A DNA stretch of 64,000 nucleotides. Origin: Pseudofulvimonas gallinarii (GTDB taxonomy: Bacteria > Pseudomonadota > Gammaproteobacteria > Xanthomonadales > UBA2363). The DNA lies in NCBI RefSeq assembly GCF_004343305.1, contig NZ_SMAF01000005.1:124001-188000 (forward strand). The letters run 5' to 3'. The position numbers and the translations under genes were made by a program. Below, one piece after another: positions 29,402 through 36,990 of the stretch (within the stretch, counting starts at the first letter, position 1; each line of letters begins with the position of its first letter). Under the pieces are notes generated by a model, which was given only the letters and a program-made list of their open reading frames with translations, was not told the DNA's origin and did not search any database.

Positions 29402-30121
29402 TCAGTACGCTATGCGCAGCGCAGCGGTCAGGTTGACGACCTGGTTCTCGTCGCGACCGATGCCTCCGCCCATGCCGTCGCGATCATCGGCGCTCCACGG
29501 CAGCGATGCAACCGAGGTCGAAGCCGCCGCTGACAGTTCGCGCAGGCTGCCGAAGCGGGCATCGACGCGGCCATCGATGAAATGATCCAGCGCGGTCGCC
29601 AGTGACGGCGTCAGGCCGGCCAGGCGCATGACGTTGCGCGGCAGGACGCGGACGCTGCCACCGGTGGCGCCGGGCTCCGCCCACGGGATCTGGACGAAGC
29701 AGACCGCCAGCTGCTGCGGCAGGCCATTGGAATCCAGGTAGACGTAGGTGTCGTTGGCGCCTTCGGCGCGCCCGGCCGGCATCTCGATGCCGCGCGCCAG
29801 CATGGCGTTGCGCAGGTCGGCGCCACACAGCGGCGCGTCCGCGGTGCCGTTTACGGCGCCGGTCGGCGCCGCCGGGTCGTCACCGGGTACGACACCGACC
29901 ACCAGGCGGTAGCTTTCGTAGGCGCTCAGCCAGCCCTGCACGAATTCGCTGGCGATGCGCTGGTTGACGGCACTTCGGTGGACGTCGCGGCCGATGCTGA
30001 TGGCGCCGATGACCAGGCCGATGACCAGAAGCACCACGGTTATTTCCAGCAGGGTGAAACCCTCGGACGCCGCAGCCGTCCGCGGCCGCGCGCGGCGGCA
30101 ACGGGTCGCGCCCTGCCCCAT
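29402..30121 (-). CDS. Prepilin-like protein (third of cluster)
   Basis: A type IV prepilin or pseudopilin of about 239 residues. A basic leader ends at SEGFTLLEITVVLLVIGLV, where prepilin peptidase would cut after Gly and the helix would anchor the protein. The body shares motifs with the prepilin at 31621-32184: GVVPGDDPAAP...VNG, PAGRAEGANDTYVYLDSNG and AVCF. It has a longer C-terminal part with an Asp/Gly-rich end (DDRDGMGGGIGRDEN). Possible starts are ATG 30121 (chosen; gives a 20-odd residue leader) and ATG 30175. The first 240 bp overlap the open end of the preceding gene in another frame. Confidence 0.72.
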   Translation of the reverse strand: MGQGATRCRRARPRTAAASEGFTLLEITVVLLVIGLVIGAISIGRDVHRSAVNQRIASEFVQGWLSAYESYRLVVGVVPGDDPAAPTGAVNGTADAPLCGADLRNAMLARGIEMPAGRAEGANDTYVYLDSNGLPQQLAVCFVQIPWAEPGATGGSVRVLPRNVMRLAGLTPSLATALDHFIDGRVDARFGSLRELSAAASTSVASLPWSADDRDGMGGGIGRDENQVVNLTAALRIAY

Positions 30122-31352
30122 GGGTGCGTCGGCGCTGCGACACCACGCCGCGATCGTCGATTCCGAAAATGCCATAGCGGTCAGCCTCCCTGGCGCGCTG
30201 CACGATGAGATCCGAGAGCAGGCGGACGGCCTGCTGGTATGCGGCTGCCCGCGCGGCAATCGCGCGTGCGCTGGCCAACGCGTCGTTGGCCCTCGACAGC
30301 GCCACGCCGGCTGCGGCCACGGCGGCGGTGTTGGCGGCCACCGCCGCGACCGTGGCGGCGATCACCGGCGCCATCGCGCCCAGGCTGAGCAGGGCCTGCG
30401 CCGTGGCCAGCGCCGCCTTCGCACCGGCCATGGTCAGGCCTGCCGTGGCGGTCAGCACCGCAGCCGTGGCGGAATCGACCTTCGCCTCGGCGAGATCGAC
30501 CAGCAGTTCGGTCACGCGCGCGTAGTCGGCGCCGGCCTGCGCCAGGATCCGCGACGCGGTCGCCACGTTCGGATGTGCATGGCCGGCAGCGGCCATGCCT
30601 TCGCCGCACTGCAGGCGCGCCCAGAACTGTCCCGGGGCGATGGCAAGGACGCGGTCATCTCGATCGCTGGCGCCGCCGCCCTGCGGTCCGTCGAAGGCAC
30701 CGGAAGCGCCGACCTGGGATCCGTCGAAGGGCAAGCCGTCGCCGTCCTGGTCGAAGCGGCCCGGGGCCGCGATGGCATACGCCACCGGACGGGGCACGCC
30801 ATTGGCGAGGGTGTGCAACAAGCCGTTGCCGGTCAGCTGGGACGGCTCCAGCAAGGCGGACAACCTGAGCTGGTGGCAGAAGTCCAGTCCGTTGACATTG
30901 CCCAGCGGCAGCGTCGCTGCAGCGGGCGGCAGGGCCTGCGCGAGCAGCGGGTAATAGCGGTCGCCAGCCTGCGCCAGGTTCACGCCGCCCCCGGCCTGGC
31001 GCAGCACGCCGTAGCGAAGCTGGCCCGCGCGCGCATCCGGCAGGCCAAGATCGCGGAAAGGCAGATAGCCGGCCTGCGCCGGGTCACTGCAGTTCTCGCG
31101 ACCGTCGCGGTCGGTGTCCGGGCAGGGCAGCCGATGACGCGCGGCCGCGAAACCGGTCAAGGCCGCATCGGCGCGCTGCAGCAGGGCCTGTTCGAATCGT
31201 TCGATGCCGACCCGCGCCTGCGTGGAAAGCATGCGCAGCAGCAGCAGGACGACCAGCGACAGGATCGCCAGTGCGATGGCCAGCTCGACGAGGCTGAAAC
31301 CGCGCGTGTAGTTTCCCTCGCGGCCTGCGGAACGGAAGGAGGACACCGGCAT
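29880..31352 (-). CDS. Prepilin-like protein with alanine-rich C-terminal region
   Basis: A 490-codon frame beginning at ATG 31352, which shares one base with the stop of the preceding frame (TGATG). The N-terminus has a prepilin leader and helix (TRGFSLVELAIALAILSLVV). Then comes a globular part with RLPCPDTDRDGRENCSDP and GYLPFRDLGLPDARAGQLRY, a form seen in other pseudopilin-like proteins. A long alanine-rich helical region follows (residues about 280-385). After about residue 405 the frame turns Arg/Pro/Gly-rich because it reads through the next prepilin gene out of frame. The true end is probably near 30120-30180, so the stop has been lost or shifted. Confidence 0.65.
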   Translation of the reverse strand: MPVSSFRSAGREGNYTRGFSLVELAIALAILSLVVLLLLRMLSTQARVGIERFEQALLQRADAALTGFAAARHRLPCPDTDRDGRENCSDPAQAGYLPFRDLGLPDARAGQLRYGVLRQAGGGVNLAQAGDRYYPLLAQALPPAAATLPLGNVNGLDFCHQLRLSALLEPSQLTGNGLLHTLANGVPRPVAYAIAAPGRFDQDGDGLPFDGSQVGASGAFDGPQGGGASDRDDRVLAIAPGQFWARLQCGEGMAAAGHAHPNVATASRILAQAGADYARVTELLVDLAEAKVDSATAAVLTATAGLTMAGAKAALATAQALLSLGAMAPVIAATVAAVAANTAAVAAAGVALSRANDALASARAIAARAAAYQQAVRLLSDLIVQRAREADRYGIFGIDDRGVVSQRRRTHGAGRDPLPPRAAADGCGVRGFHPAGNNRGASGHRPGHRRHQHRPRRPPKCRQPAHRQRIRAGLAERLRKLPPGGRCRTR

Positions 31353-31693
31353 CACGGCTGCAATCCCGCCGCATGCTGCGCACGCACGCGCTGCGTGGCT
31401 TGATCCAGGAGCGCCGCCGCGCGTGCTTCGAATGTGGTGGCGATGCCCAGCAGGTTGATCGCCTGCTGGTGCAGGTCTTCAGCATCCTGGACGCCGATCA
31501 CCGCGGCGGCCAGTGCGCCGGCGGCCACCACGGCCGCGGTGGCACCGGCGATCGTGCCGGCACCGACGCCGGCGGAAACGGCGGCCAGCGCGATGCTGCC
31601 CGCCGCCGTGGCGACGGCGATCACCTGGTTGGCGATGGCCAGCTCGCGGTTGCTGCGTGCGATCTCAAGGTGGGCGTCGCCGGCGGGTTCCAC
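31352..31693 (-). CDS. Alanine-rich helical protein, possible displaced C-terminus of the first prepilin
   Basis: A 113-codon frame with GTG start at 31693 and no ribosome site. It encodes a short charged stretch (EIARSNRELAIANQ), then an Ala/Val/Gly-rich region (VATAAGSIALAAVSAGVGAG and onward), then a helix with QAINLLGIATTFEARAAALL. The character is like the alanine-rich part of the next gene. It overlaps the prepilin at 31621 by 73 bp in the -1 frame. Joining that prepilin at PPATPTL to EIARSNRELAIANQ gives a smooth reading, so this may be the lost C-terminus of that gene after a one-base deletion. It could also be a real small membrane protein. Confidence 0.5.
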   Translation of the reverse strand: MEPAGDAHLEIARSNRELAIANQVIAVATAAGSIALAAVSAGVGAGTIAGATAAVVAAGALAAAVIGVQDAEDLHQQAINLLGIATTFEARAAALLDQATQRVRAQHAAGLQP

Positions 31694-32184
31694 TGGAAGC
31701 AGACCTGCACTTCCTGCGGGTTGCCGTTGCTGTCGAGATAGACGTAGCGGTCCTCGAAGCCTTCGGCGCGTCCCGGCGGCATGCGCACGCCGGCGCGGTC
31801 CATCAGGCCGTGCAGCGAGAAGGCGTCACCCGGCTGGAAACCGCTCATGCCGGGACCGGCGCTGCCGTGGCAGATCGCCGGCGGTGGCGTCACCCCGGTC
31901 ATGTCGCCGCCCGAGATCGGGCCGCCGGCGTTGGTGTAGTTGGCGCCGTTGACCATCAGCCGCGGCGCGGTCTGGTCATCGCCCGGCGGCACGCCAACGC
32001 GGCTGTGGAACGTGTTGTAGGCAACCACCCACTGGTCGACGAACTTCTGTTTGACCTTGACGTACTCGGCGTTGCGCTGCACGTCCTTGCCGATCATCAC
32101 GGCGCCCAGGATCAGGCCGATGATCACCAGTACCACGGCCATTTCGACGAGGGTGAAACCCTGCTGGCCCTTCCGATTTCGCAC
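31621..32184 (-). CDS. Prepilin-like protein (first of cluster)
   Basis: A type IV prepilin or pseudopilin of 187 codons. The short leader MRNRKGQQG precedes FTLVEMAVVLVIIGLILGAV, the standard processing site and helix. The body contains GVPPGDDQTAPRLMVNG, PPGRAEGFEDRYVYLDSNG and VQVCFQW, shared with the third gene of the cluster. The protein then ends in an odd tail (SHAATASWPSPTR), probably after a frameshift (see next frame). The start is GTG with a strong ribosome site (GGAGG eight bases before). No pilus or type II secretion motor genes are in the window, so the assembly machine must be elsewhere if these are used. Confidence 0.8.
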   Translation of the reverse strand: MRNRKGQQGFTLVEMAVVLVIIGLILGAVMIGKDVQRNAEYVKVKQKFVDQWVVAYNTFHSRVGVPPGDDQTAPRLMVNGANYTNAGGPISGGDMTGVTPPPAICHGSAGPGMSGFQPGDAFSLHGLMDRAGVRMPPGRAEGFEDRYVYLDSNGNPQEVQVCFQWNPPATPTLRSHAATASWPSPTR

Positions 32185-32565
32185 GATGATGTCCTCCAGT
32201 CACCAAGCCGACCGCGCCGGGCTCCCCACCGCGGCTTGCGGGTTGCAGGTCGCCAGGTCCGGGACGGGCTGCGCGATCTGTGACGTGGTAAGCGGAAATC
32301 GGCCCCCCCCCGACTATCAACTGCGTCACAATTCTTTACAGTCGGACGTGAAAGTCCTGCCGGTGACGGCCGGGAGCAGGGCGGACCGGCCGGGACCGAC
32401 CCCATGCAAGGCGTGTACACATCGAGTCCTTCCCGGGTCGAGCGGCATGTCGCCGGCCCGTCGGGCTGCGGGCGCGCTCCACGCGGTCCTCGTTCGCGAA
32501 GTGAAGGCGTCACCGGGCACGGCAAGGCCGGTCGCGGCCTGTCGCGGCAGTCTCCTGCAGGCCGC
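32185..32565. other. Intergenic region upstream of the prepilin cluster, 381 bp
   Basis: No gene seen. It contains a nine-base C run at 32303-32311 (G run on the prepilin strand) and the sequence AAAGAATTGTGACGCAG just upstream of it on the minus strand. The promoter of the prepilin genes should be here. The rest is featureless by eye. Confidence 0.5.
32303..32311. repeat. Nine-base G/C homopolymer upstream of prepilin genes
   Basis: Nine consecutive C on the plus strand, that is G9 on the coding strand of the prepilin genes, 119 bp before their first start codon. Such tracts slip during replication and can switch promoters on and off. Whether this one varies cannot be seen from one sequence. 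Confidence 0.8.
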
Positions 32566-33252
32566 TCAGCCCGGTGCGGGGACGACGTCCTGCAGGTTGC
32601 AGCGCAGCCGCCAAAGGGTGTGGCCACTTTCGTGGTACTTGCGCTCGAACGGCGTCAACAGTGGCTCGTCGCCTTCGACCAGATCAATGGCGGCGTGGCG
32701 GCCGGCGAGGTACAGGGCGCGGTCGAATTCGCGCACGTAAACGCTCCAGTTGCTGCGCAGTTCCAAGCGACCACCCAGCGCGAGCAGCCAGGGAAACACC
32801 GGATGCGCATGCCAGCGGCGCTGGACGTGCGTGGGCTTGGGCCACGGATTGGGATACAGCAGGAAGTGTTGCGACACCTGCGCGCCGGCGTCGACGAGCA
32901 GCCGCCAGGCATCGGCGACCTCGGCCCGGATCAACCAGAGATGGCCGCGACGCAGCAGTCCGCCTGGCGCCAGTCGCTGCAGGCGTGCGGCCGACTTGTC
33001 CAGGCCGACGACGATGTGGTCCGGATAACGGTAGGCCAGCCGCAGCGTGCTGCGGCCGTCGCCACAACCGGAGTCGAGCAGCAGCGGCCGCGGGTTGCCG
33101 GTCAGCTCATGCAGCAGCGGTTCCAGCGCGCGCGCCGTCGGCGCATGCAACGGCGCCTTCCAGCCCATCTGCAGATGACGCCGTACGATGTCGTCCAGGC
33201 GCCCATGACTGGTGACCTGGCGGCTGCTGACGGGCGAAGAATTGCCTTGCAT
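32566..33252 (-). CDS. TrmB-like SAM-dependent methyltransferase
   Basis: A 228-residue class I methyltransferase related to TrmB, which makes m7G46 in tRNA. The SAM motif is LLLDSGCGDGRSTLRLA (near 57-73), followed by VVGLDKSAARL. The TrmB signature usually reads PDPWPK..H..RR; here it is YPNPWPKPTHVQRRWHAHPVF, so the first Asp is Asn. It may be a divergent TrmB or a relative with another target, and a standard trmB could lie elsewhere in the genome. ATG 33252 or ATG 33264 are both possible. It is divergent from the metX-family gene, with about 70 bp between them. Confidence 0.8.
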   Translation of the reverse strand: MQGNSSPVSSRQVTSHGRLDDIVRRHLQMGWKAPLHAPTARALEPLLHELTGNPRPLLLDSGCGDGRSTLRLAYRYPDHIVVGLDKSAARLQRLAPGGLLRRGHLWLIRAEVADAWRLLVDAGAQVSQHFLLYPNPWPKPTHVQRRWHAHPVFPWLLALGGRLELRSNWSVYVREFDRALYLAGRHAAIDLVEGDEPLLTPFERKYHESGHTLWRLRCNLQDVVPAPG

Positions 33253-33321
33253 GCAGGCAAGCATAGCGTGGCGGTCGCCACAAGCCTTGGCCGGTCGCGG
33301 TCGCTCCGCTAGCCTGCCGGG

Positions 33322-34419
33322 ATGACCGAGGCGACCCGTTACTGCACCCTGCCCGACCCGTTCCCGATGCGCCGCGGCGGCCAGCTGCATGGCGCGCGCA
33401 TCGCCTTCGAGACCTGGGGCACGCTGAACCCGGCCGCGGACAATGCGGTGCTCATTCTCACCGGCATGTCGCCCAGCGCCCATGCGGCCAGTCATCCGGA
33501 CGATCCCTCGCCGGGCTGGTGGGACGACATCGTCGGCGCCGGCAAACCCATCGACACGCGGCGATGGTTCGTCATCTGCGTGAATTCGCTGGGCAGCTGC
33601 ATGGGCTCGACCGGTCCGGCGTCCATCGATCCGGCGACCGGCGAACGCTACCGTCTGGGCTTCCCGGAACTGACGCTCGAGGATGTCGCCGCCGCCGCAC
33701 ATGAGGTCGTGCGCTCGCTCGGCATCGAAAAGCTGCGCTGCGTCGTCGGCCCGTCGATGGGCGGCATGACCGCCCTCGCCCACGCCTTGAACCTGCCCGG
33801 CGCCAGCGATCACCTGATGCTGATCTCGACCGCACCGCATTCGCTGCCGTTCTCGATAGCGATCCGCTCGCTGCAGCGCGAGCTGATCCGCAGCGATCCG
33901 GCCTGGAACCACGGCCAGTACGATGACGACAGTTTCCCGGTCACCGGCATGATGCTGGCGCGCAAGCTCGGCATGACGACGTACCGCTCGGCGCTGGAGT
34001 GGCGGCAGCGCTTCGCGCGCACGCGCGTTCCCGACAACCAGCGCGATCCGGCGCCGTTCTCGCCGGAATTCGCGGTGGAGTCCTATCTCGCCTACCAGGC
34101 CGAGCGCTTCATCACGCGCTTCGACCCGAACTGCTACCTCTACCTCTCGCGCGCCATGGACTGGTTCGACGTCGCCGACTACGGTGGTTCGGTGGCGCGC
34201 GGACTGGCGCGCGTACGCGCCCGCTCGGCGCTGGTGATCGGCGTGGAAACGGACCTGCTGTTCCCGATCGAGCAACAGGAGGAAATCGCCGAAGGCCTGC
34301 GCGACGCCGGCGTCAGCACGCATTTCGCCGACCTGCCGTCGATCCAGGGCCACGACGCCTTCCTGGTCGACACGCACCGATTCGGACGCGTCATCGGCAA
34401 CTACATGGCGTCGATCTGA
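33322..34419 (+). CDS. metX: MetX-family acyltransferase, probable serine O-succinyltransferase
   Basis: An alpha/beta hydrolase acyltransferase of 365 residues. The catalytic Ser145 lies in GPSMGGM; the Asp (GVETDLLFP) and His (IQGHDAFLVD) complete the triad. MetX proteins acylate homoserine, but several features here (LTGMSPSAHAAS, VNSLGSCMGSTGPASIDP, PFSIAIRSLQRELIRSDP) resemble the xanthomonad branch shown to succinylate L-serine, feeding cysteine synthesis. That activity is therefore the best guess; homoserine acylation remains possible. A cysteine dioxygenase gene follows 48 bp downstream on the same strand, which fits a cysteine role. The start is ATG 33322. Confidence 0.88.
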   Translation: MTEATRYCTLPDPFPMRRGGQLHGARIAFETWGTLNPAADNAVLILTGMSPSAHAASHPDDPSPGWWDDIVGAGKPIDTRRWFVICVNSLGSCMGSTGPASIDPATGERYRLGFPELTLEDVAAAAHEVVRSLGIEKLRCVVGPSMGGMTALAHALNLPGASDHLMLISTAPHSLPFSIAIRSLQRELIRSDPAWNHGQYDDDSFPVTGMMLARKLGMTTYRSALEWRQRFARTRVPDNQRDPAPFSPEFAVESYLAYQAERFITRFDPNCYLYLSRAMDWFDVADYGGSVARGLARVRARSALVIGVETDLLFPIEQQEEIAEGLRDAGVSTHFADLPSIQGHDAFLVDTHRFGRVIGNYMASI

Positions 34420-34467
34420 CGGCACCGCGTCATGACTTCCTGCGCCGCGGTGCTACCATTCGCGGCC

Positions 34468-35058
34468 ATGAATACGTCCTGTCATGGCCAGACCGCCGAA
34501 GGCGGTCGTGCCGATCCCGCCCTTGTCGAAGCACTGGACGAGGCCATCCGCGGCCACGATTGCGTCGAACTCACCGGCCGCCTGCAACAGACGCTGTGCC
34601 GGCTGATCCGCGAGCAGCGCCTGGTCCTGCCCGAGGAAGTCTTCGAAGCGCATCCGGACCATTACGCACGCCGCGAGATCTACCGCAGCCCCGAGCTGGG
34701 CTACACCGTGATCGCGATGACCTGGGGCCCCGGCCAGGGCACGCCGGTGCATGACCACTCCGGCCTGTGGTGCGTCGAAGGCGTGGTCCGGGGTTCGCTG
34801 GAAATCGACCAGTACGAACTTCTTGAACGCCGTGGCGACGAGGTTCTGTTCGAGGACCGCGGCACGCTGGCGGCCGGCACCGGTTCGGCCGGCACGCTGA
34901 TCCCGCCGCACGAATACCACGCCATCCGCAACGCCAGCGACCACGACATCGCCGTGTCGCTGCACATCTACGGCGGCGAGATGACCCAGTGCTGCACCTT
35001 CACGCCGGTCGGCGACAACTGGTACCGGCGCTGCGCCAAGCCGCTGAGCCTGGATTGA
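34468..35058 (+). CDS. Cysteine dioxygenase
   Basis: A 196-residue cupin that would add O2 to cysteine to give cysteine sulfinate. The iron ligands are H95 and H97 (PVHDHSGLW) and H151 (YHAIRNASDHD). C102 is five residues after H97, and Y168 (SLHIYGG) is 17 after H151. These spacings equal those of mammalian cysteine dioxygenase (H86/H88/H140, C93, Y157), so a Cys-Tyr crosslink is possible. R68 in YARRE matches Arg60, which binds the cysteine carboxylate. It follows the serine O-succinyltransferase gene. I use ATG 34468; ATG 34432 is also in frame. Confidence 0.85.
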   Translation: MNTSCHGQTAEGGRADPALVEALDEAIRGHDCVELTGRLQQTLCRLIREQRLVLPEEVFEAHPDHYARREIYRSPELGYTVIAMTWGPGQGTPVHDHSGLWCVEGVVRGSLEIDQYELLERRGDEVLFEDRGTLAAGTGSAGTLIPPHEYHAIRNASDHDIAVSLHIYGGEMTQCCTFTPVGDNWYRRCAKPLSLD

Positions 35059-35103
35059 TCCCGCTTCGGTGCCGCGGCCCTGCGCCGCAGTGGCATCGAT
35101 GCC

Positions 35104-35129
35104 GCAAGCGCCGGCGCTTGCTCTATACT
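35104..35129 (+). promoter_or_regulatory. tRNA-Leu promoter region with an 18-bp palindrome
   Basis: A -10 box TATACT at 35124-35129 lies 11 bp before the tRNA. Just upstream is a perfect 18-bp palindrome without a loop, GCAAGCGCCGGCGCTTGC (35104-35121), covering most of the spacer. It could be a protein-binding site or the end of the cysteine dioxygenase transcript. No good -35 box is seen. Confidence 0.5.
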
Positions 35130-35140
35130 CCGCCTCCCGC

Positions 35141-35227
35141 GCCGAAGTGGCGGAATCGGTAGACGCAGCGGACTCAAAATCCGCCGCCCTTAAAAGCGTG
35201 TGGGTTCGAGTCCCACCTTCGGCACCA
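35141..35227 (+). tRNA. tRNA-Leu (anticodon CAA)
   Basis: An 87-nt class II tRNA with encoded CCA. The acceptor arms are GCCGAAG and CTTCGGC. The anticodon arm GCGGA-CTCAAAA-TCCGC gives anticodon CAA, which reads UUG. It has a long variable arm, and the T arm is GTGGG-TTCGAGT-CCCAC. Confidence 0.96.
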
Positions 35228-35268
35228 ATCCCGGTTCACACATCCATTGCGACCTGATCTGGCCGCGA

Positions 35269-35985
35269 ATGCCCTACGTCTTCGATCGTGATCGGCTGGA
35301 AGAGCTGGCCGTACAGAATGCTGCCGCCTTTGCCAGCGCCGACCCGTTCCCGCATGTGGTGATTCCCGACCTGTTGCGTCCGGCCTGCGCGCAGCAACTG
35401 TTCGAAGTGTTTCCAGGCCCGGATGACCCGATGGCCTGGGACCAGTTCGGCGCCGAGGGCTATGAGGTCAAGCTCGCCTGCGGTGACGAGACGAAGTTTC
35501 CGGCGCCCCTGCGCGAGGCCATTTACCAGCTCAACTCGGGCGTCTTCATCCGGTTCCTGGAACGCCTGACCGGCATCGGGCACCTGCTTCCGGATCCGCA
35601 CCTGCTCGGCGGCGGCCTGCACCTGATCCGGCGCGGCGGCCACCTGGGCGTGCATGCCGATTTCAACTGGCATCCGGGACTGAAGGCTCACCGCCGCCTG
35701 AACCTGCTGGTCTATCTCAACCCGGACTGGCGGCCGGAATACCGGGGCGAGCTGGAGCTGTGGGACAGCACCGCCAGCGAGCGGCGCGTCAGCATCGAAC
35801 CGGTGTTCAACCGCGCCGTGCTGTTTGCGACGCGCTCGGACACCTTCCATGGCCATCCGCAACCCTGGGCGGCGCCGGAAGGCGTCCATCGCCGTTCGAT
35901 CGCCATGTACTACTACACCACCGATCGCCCTGCGGAAGAGCAGCGCCCCGCGCACAGCACGCTGTACAAGGGCTACCACGTCTGA
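35269..35985 (+). CDS. 2-oxoglutarate/Fe(II)-dependent oxygenase
   Basis: A 238-residue oxygenase of the 2OG-Fe(II) family. The iron-binding H129-x-D131 is in GGHLGVHADFNWHP; the distal His is in DTFHGHPQPW and the Arg that binds 2-oxoglutarate in HRRSIAMYYYT. The rest of the double-stranded beta-helix fold can be followed (LNLLVYLNPDWRPEYRGELE). The substrate is unknown; relatives hydroxylate proteins, sugars or small molecules. It starts at ATG 35269, 41 bp after the tRNA, and is convergent with the methyltransferase gene. Confidence 0.87.
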   Translation: MPYVFDRDRLEELAVQNAAAFASADPFPHVVIPDLLRPACAQQLFEVFPGPDDPMAWDQFGAEGYEVKLACGDETKFPAPLREAIYQLNSGVFIRFLERLTGIGHLLPDPHLLGGGLHLIRRGGHLGVHADFNWHPGLKAHRRLNLLVYLNPDWRPEYRGELELWDSTASERRVSIEPVFNRAVLFATRSDTFHGHPQPWAAPEGVHRRSIAMYYYTTDRPAEEQRPAHSTLYKGYHV

Positions 35986-35994
35986 GGGCAGCAT

Positions 35995-36013
35995 GCCGGC
36001 GGCTCGCGCCGGC
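35995..36013 (+). terminator. Hairpin after the 2OG oxygenase gene
   Basis: A 7-bp stem GCCGGCG/CGCCGGC with a 5-nt loop, followed by GGGATTTC. It lies between convergent genes and probably ends the oxygenase transcript. The T-run is short. Confidence 0.45.
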
Positions 36014-36057
36014 GGGATTTCATGCGATCACGCGCGGCAGGCCTGCCGCGCCTGCCG

Positions 36058-36990
36058 TCACTCCGGACACGGACCCCAACGATCGGCGTGATGGCGCCAG
36101 ATAGCGCGGATCCACAAGTGGTGCATGAAGGACTCCTCGTCGGCGTCGGCCGGCGGCATGCGCGCCAGCAGCTCGCTGGGATGCTCCTGTCCGGTAAACA
36201 TGGGGAACAGGTTGTCGAACCAGAACGTCCAGCGTGGCGTGTAGGCGATGCGGCTGGCCTGCGGCTGCAGGCCGGCGATCACGTCCGCCGTCGGGCGCGG
36301 CCCGGGCTTGACGGCCACCGCCTGGATCCACGGCGAATCGGTGAGCGACAGCGCGACGTCGAAACCGGCGTCCCTGAGGAACAGTTCGACTTCCTGCGGG
36401 GTGGTGAACTGGTTGCGGGCGACGTCCTTGCGCGAGCTGTGGTCGTGGTCGACGTACTGCGCGACTTCCATCGCGAAGCGTTTCCAGCCCACTGGATGCG
36501 CGAGGTTCCAGTGGTCGAAGTACAGGCGTCCGCCCGGCTTGAGCACGCGGTAAAGCTCGCGCAGGTAAAGGAGGAAATCCTCCTTGTCCATGTGGATGAA
36601 CACCGCGACGCAATAGGCCTTGTCATAGCTGGCGTCGGCACAGGGATCCAGGCGCGTGCGATGCAGCGCATCGAGGCGGAAGCGCGCGCTGTCGGCGCCC
36701 AGCGTCGTCAGGCGGTCACGGGCCACGGCGATCATGTTCGGCGCGATGTCGACGCCGTGCCACAGTGCGCAGTCGTTCACCAGCTCGGCGCCGATGCGAC
36801 CGACGCCACAGCCCAGCTCAAGGACGTGGTCTTCGCGCTGCAGGTCCAGCGCGAGTCGGATCTGCCGGGCGCTGAAGCGACCGGTGGCGGCAAGGGTTTC
36901 CTCGTCGGCGCTGCCGTCGACGGCGATCATGGCGCCGCGAACCGAACTGGCCTTGTCGTTCCAGAACGACTGGTAATTGGTGTGTTCCAT
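36058..36990 (-). CDS. Class I SAM-dependent methyltransferase
   Basis: A 310-residue methyltransferase with unknown acceptor. The SAM-binding motif I is HVLELGCGVGRIG (near residue 55), with the acidic end of strand 2 in HGVDIAPNMIAVA. Later motifs are SYDKAYCVAVFIHM and LKPGGRLYFDHWN. The C-terminal third (SRIAYTPRWTFWFDNLFPMF and on) is outside the core fold and may hold the acceptor. It starts at ATG 36990 and is transcribed towards the oxygenase gene. No operon partner is seen. Confidence 0.85.
   Translation of the reverse strand: MEHTNYQSFWNDKASSVRGAMIAVDGSADEETLAATGRFSARQIRLALDLQREDHVLELGCGVGRIGAELVNDCALWHGVDIAPNMIAVARDRLTTLGADSARFRLDALHRTRLDPCADASYDKAYCVAVFIHMDKEDFLLYLRELYRVLKPGGRLYFDHWNLAHPVGWKRFAMEVAQYVDHDHSSRKDVARNQFTTPQEVELFLRDAGFDVALSLTDSPWIQAVAVKPGPRPTADVIAGLQPQASRIAYTPRWTFWFDNLFPMFTGQEHPSELLARMPPADADEESFMHHLWIRAIWRHHADRWGPCPE

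Noticed and set aside
29402-32184. Complete type IV pilus or type II secretion operon
   Set aside because: Only prepilin-like genes are present; no ATPase, platform protein, secretin or prepilin peptidase.
33265-33321. Possible SAM riboswitch before metX
   Set aside because: Only 57-70 bp separate the divergent genes; no room and no conserved structure.
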